Assembly: GCF_000758525.1 (NCBI RefSeq)
Contig: NZ_CP009241.1
Location: 3,286,001-3,350,000, forward strand
Length of the DNA stretch: 64,000 nucleotides
Direction of reading: 5' to 3'
Origin: Paenibacillus sp. FSL H7-0357
GTDB taxonomy: Bacteria > Bacillota > Bacilli > Paenibacillales > Paenibacillaceae
Part shown: positions 61,232 to 64,000 of the stretch, one piece after another
How the letters are laid out: each line of letters opens with the position of its first letter
How positions within the stretch are numbered: position 1 is the stretch's first letter
Notes under the pieces: model-generated
Told to the model about the DNA's origin: nothing
The model's input: only the letters and a program-made list of their open reading frames with translations
Databases searched by the model: none
Program-made: the position numbers and the translations under genes

Positions 61232-62272
61232 ATGAAACCTTTAATATATGATTTTTCTTTGGAAGAGTTGCAGCAGTGGGCGAAAGATAACGGTGAGCCC
61301 GCTTTTCGCGGCGGACAAATCTTCGACTGGCTGTATGTAAAGCGGGTAAGCGAGTTTGAATCCATGAGCAATTTGTCCAAGGCGCTGCGCATGAAGCTGA
61401 ATGATCAGTTCAGCATCAATGCCCTTACCGAGATTACGAAGCTGGAGTCCAAGGACGGTACTGTGAAATTCCTGTTCGGTCTGCATGACGATCATGCGAT
61501 CGAGACAGTTATTATGAAACATAACTATGGCAATAGCGTGTGTGTAACGACACAGGTAGGCTGCCGGATCGGCTGTACCTTCTGTGCTTCCACACTTGGT
61601 GGGCTGAAACGCGATTTGACCGCAGGCGAGATTGTTGCCCAGGTCGTCCGTTCACAGCAAATTCTTGATGCGCGCGGCGAGCGTGTCAGCAGCATTGTAA
61701 TTATGGGTACAGGCGAGCCCTTTGAGAACTATGACGCAACGATGAGATTCCTGCGTCTTATGATCCATGAAAAAGGCCTGAATATTGGCCAGCGCCATAT
61801 TACCGTTTCTACCAGCGGAATTGTACCGAACATTTACAAATTCGCTGAGGAAGATACACAAATCAATCTGGCCATTTCCATTCATGCGCCAAATGATGCC
61901 CTGCGCTCCAAGCTGATGCCGGTGAACCGCCGCTATCCGTTTGACGACGTGATTGAATCTCTGCGTTACTACCAGGCCAAGACTGGGCGTCGTATCAGCT
62001 TCGAGTACGCACTGATCGGCGGAGTGAACGACCAGCCAGAGCATGCGAAGGAATTGGCGGGGGTCCTCAAAACAATGCTTTGCCATGTCAACCTGATTCC
62101 GGTCAACCACGTGCCGGAGCGTAAGTATGTAAGAACTTCACGTAATGATATCTTTGAATTTCAGCGTATTTTGGCCGATCAGGGTGTGAATGTTACCATC
62201 CGCCGTGAGCAGGGCCATGATATTGCGGCCGCATGCGGACAGCTGCGCGCCAAACATATGGAGTTGGGGTGA
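61232..62272 (+). CDS. rlmN: 23S rRNA m2A2503 / tRNA m2A37 methyltransferase
   Basis: Radical SAM enzyme that methylates A2503 of 23S rRNA and A37 of some tRNAs. About 346 residues. The radical SAM cysteines are in CRIGCTFC (CxxxCxxC); [10 protein letters not shown] and [12 protein letters not shown] are typical. A conserved Cys near the C-terminus (AAACGQLR) forms the methylcysteine. ATG 61232 is used since CAGGTG is 10 bp upstream; ATG 61208 has no ribosome site. prpC starts 6 bp downstream. Confidence 0.95.
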   Translation: MKPLIYDFSLEELQQWAKDNGEPAFRGGQIFDWLYVKRVSEFESMSNLSKALRMKLNDQFSINALTEITKLESKDGTVKFLFGLHDDHAIETVIMKHNYGNSVCVTTQVGCRIGCTFCASTLGGLKRDLTAGEIVAQVVRSQQILDARGERVSSIVIMGTGEPFENYDATMRFLRLMIHEKGLNIGQRHITVSTSGIVPNIYKFAEEDTQINLAISIHAPNDALRSKLMPVNRRYPFDDVIESLRYYQAKTGRRISFEYALIGGVNDQPEHAKELAGVLKTMLCHVNLIPVNHVPERKYVRTSRNDIFEFQRILADQGVNVTIRREQGHDIAAACGQLRAKHMELG

Positions 62273-62278
62273 GGATAT

Positions 62279-63055
62279 TTGATCAGAACAGTTCATGCCA
62301 GCGACATTGGCCGGGTACGTACCGTCAATGAGGATTCGGTCTGGATCGGCGCGACGCGCCACGGTTATACCCTCGGTATTATCGCCGATGGAATGGGCGG
62401 ACATTTGGCTGGCGACACCGCAAGCCGGCTCGCCTTGGAGACGATGAGGAATTCCCTTGAAGGGTTACAGCCTGATCTTTCAGAGGAAGAGCTGCGGGAA
62501 GCGCTGGCTGCCGCAATTACAGAAGCCAATGGTATCGTCCACAGCGAGGCTTCGCGCGACGAAAAGTACCATAATATGGGAACTACAGTCGTTTCTGTTC
62601 TACTGAAGGGGTCAGCGGGATATATTGGCCATATAGGGGACAGCAGGGCTTATCTGGTTAAGGACGGTGCAGCTACGCAATTAACCGAGGATCACACGCT
62701 GGTCAATGAGCTGTTCAAGAACGGCCAGATCAGCCTGGAGGAGCTCGACAACCATCCGCGCCGCAACGTGCTGACAAGAGCACTGGGGACGGATCCCGAG
62801 GTCCATGCTGATCTGGCTCCTGTCAATCTGGCTATGGGGGAACTTCTGCTGCTATGCAGCGACGGCCTGAGTAATTTTGTCAGCCTGGAGCATATGGGTA
62901 AGGTTGCTGGAATACAAGAAATACCGTTAGAGGAAAGAGCGGATCGGTTGCTTCAGCTGGCATTGCTTGCTGGGGGCGGCGATAATATCAGCCTCGCTAT
63001 GCTAGAACATCAAGGAGAGGCCGCTGTGCCCGAAACAAAGGAGTGGAATAGATGA
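62279..63055 (+). CDS. prpC: PP2C-family serine/threonine phosphatase (PrpC/Stp)
   Basis: Dephosphorylates PrkC and its targets. The 258 residues carry the PP2C metal motifs: GRVRTVNEDSV, IADGMGGHLAGD, GHIGDSRAYLV, CSDGL and GGGDNISLAM. The start is TTG behind GGTGAGGAT. It overlaps the prkC start by 4 bp (ATGA), the usual kinase-phosphatase pair. Confidence 0.95.
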   Translation: MIRTVHASDIGRVRTVNEDSVWIGATRHGYTLGIIADGMGGHLAGDTASRLALETMRNSLEGLQPDLSEEELREALAAAITEANGIVHSEASRDEKYHNMGTTVVSVLLKGSAGYIGHIGDSRAYLVKDGAATQLTEDHTLVNELFKNGQISLEELDNHPRRNVLTRALGTDPEVHADLAPVNLAMGELLLLCSDGLSNFVSLEHMGKVAGIQEIPLEERADRLLQLALLAGGGDNISLAMLEHQGEAAVPETKEWNR

Positions 63056-64000
63056 TCGGTCACGAATTGGGCGGCCGTTACCAAGTCATCGAACGGATCG
63101 GTGGAGGCGGTATGGCGCTTGTCTATAGAGCGCATGACATATTGCTAAACCGGAACGTCGCCATTAAAGTGCTGCGCAATCAATTTGTGCATGATGAGGA
63201 ATTTATCCGCCGGTTTAGGCGGGAGGCGCAATCAGCCGCATCTTTATCACATCCGAATGTGGTCAGTATATATGATGTGGGGCAAGAAGACGAAGTTCAT
63301 TATATTGTAATGGAATATATAGAAGGCAAGAACCTGAATGAGATCATTAAGGAACGGGCTCCGCTACAGGTAGATGAATCGGTGCGTATCGCTTCACAGA
63401 TTTGCGATGCGCTCGACCATGCCCACCAGAACCAGATCATTCACCGCGATATTAAACCTCATAACATTCTGATCGGCCGCAATGGACGGGTTAAAGTAAC
63501 GGATTTCGGGATTGCCCGTGCTGTTACTTCCACTACAATCACCCAGACGGGTTCAGTTGTAGGTTCAGTGCACTATTTCTCCCCGGAGCATGCCAAGGGT
63601 GTGACCACTGGAGAGAAATCTGACCTCTATTCTTTAGGTATTGTGCTCTATCAGATGCTGACGGGCGTACTGCCGTTTCTGGGCGAAAGTCCGATCAGTG
63701 TTGCGCTGAAGCATCTGCAGGAGGAATTTGAGGAGCCACGTCTGCTCAATCCGCTGATTCCGCAGAGTGTGGAGAATGTAATCCTGAGATCCATGCGCAA
63801 AAATCCGGAGGAACGTTATCAATCGGCCAAGCAGATGCTGCAGGATTTAGAGACATGCCTGCTGCCTGAGCGGCGCAGTGAAGCCAAATCCCTGTTCCAC
63901 GATGACGGGGATGACGAGGACAGAACACGGATTATTCCAGCGATCAAGCCGCTCCAGCGGGGGCTTGGCAACCGCAGCGGCGGTGAAGACCGGATGCAAA
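63052..64000 (+). CDS. prkC: Serine/threonine protein kinase PrkC (PASTA kinase), 3' end outside the window
   Basis: Membrane kinase which senses muropeptides in dormant spores and growing cells. The first 316 residues are present and the frame runs off the window edge. The kinase domain shows GGGGMALVYRA, Lys39 in VAIKVLR, the catalytic loop HRDIKPHN with Asp133, DFGIARA and the activation loop TQTGSVVGSVHYFSPE. The juxtamembrane stretch (after about 275) is acidic and basic, before the TM and PASTA domains expected outside. ATG 63052 overlaps the prpC stop. Confidence 0.95.
   Translation, partial: MIGHELGGRYQVIERIGGGGMALVYRAHDILLNRNVAIKVLRNQFVHDEEFIRRFRREAQSAASLSHPNVVSIYDVGQEDEVHYIVMEYIEGKNLNEIIKERAPLQVDESVRIASQICDALDHAHQNQIIHRDIKPHNILIGRNGRVKVTDFGIARAVTSTTITQTGSVVGSVHYFSPEHAKGVTTGEKSDLYSLGIVLYQMLTGVLPFLGESPISVALKHLQEEFEEPRLLNPLIPQSVENVILRSMRKNPEERYQSAKQMLQDLETCLLPERRSEAKSLFHDDGDDEDRTRIIPAIKPLQRGLGNRSGGEDRMQ

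Overview
The window looks like chromosomal DNA of a spore-forming, low-to-mid GC Bacillota bacterium, most likely Paenibacillus or a close relative. The evidence is a GerA-type spore germinant receptor, CcpA, a T-box before tyrS, RemA, RicF/YlbG, YlaN, many TTG/GTG starts behind strong AGGAGG-like ribosome sites, and gene order recalling Bacillus subtilis. I see no phage, no transposase, no CRISPR array, no rRNA and no tRNA. Most of it is housekeeping sequence with a few accessory insertions.

Layout. 1-617: repeat-rich intergenic DNA with eight copies of a 9-bp unit. 618-4267: a sugar PTS transporter (N-acetylglucosamine type) and Enzyme I. 4461-6396: an ECF sigma factor with a DUF4179-type membrane anti-sigma partner. 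6480-9804: a PfpI-family protein, a zinc-ribbon protein, CcpA and MtnN. 9824-18394: divergent acuA/acsA with a CcpA-type site between them, a class A penicillin-binding protein, T-box-controlled tyrS, and rpsD with a structured leader. 18786-25540: a GAF-GGDEF diguanylate cyclase, a lipoprotein, an M29 aminopeptidase, an HPr-like protein lacking the active-site His, YlaN, a Ca2+/H+ antiporter and an Asp23 protein. 25707-33818: FtsW and a YugN-like protein, an M20 peptidase, a CBS-domain protein, an XPB-type helicase with a coupled partner, RicF and YlbG. 33942-34198: a 257-bp element with terminal inverted repeats. 34329-39295: an overlapping EAL/GGDEF pair, a small basic protein, a LysR regulator, a GNAT enzyme and a PHP phosphoesterase.

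39488-64000: the rqcH / Ca2+-ATPase / yloC-remA-gmk-rpoZ-coaBC-priA-def-fmt-rsmB-rlmN-prpC-prkC block known from B. subtilis. Here it is interrupted between the Ca2+-ATPase and yloC by dapF, a GerA-type A-C-B cluster whose A gene carries a one-base frameshift, a small membrane protein and a YitJ-type methionine gene. The prkC gene runs off the right edge.

Connections. Carbon control is the main theme: PTS components, CcpA, a Crh-like HPr, and acetate activation (AcsA) with its acetyltransferase (AcuA). A second theme is c-di-GMP turnover (two cyclases, one phosphodiesterase). A third is translation and ribosome quality control (tyrS, rpsD, def, fmt, rsmB, rlmN, rqcH). I found no convincing wholly new system. 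The best second looks are the HPr-like protein, the XPB pair, the c-di-GMP cluster, the frameshifted germinant receptor and several unnamed repeat families.
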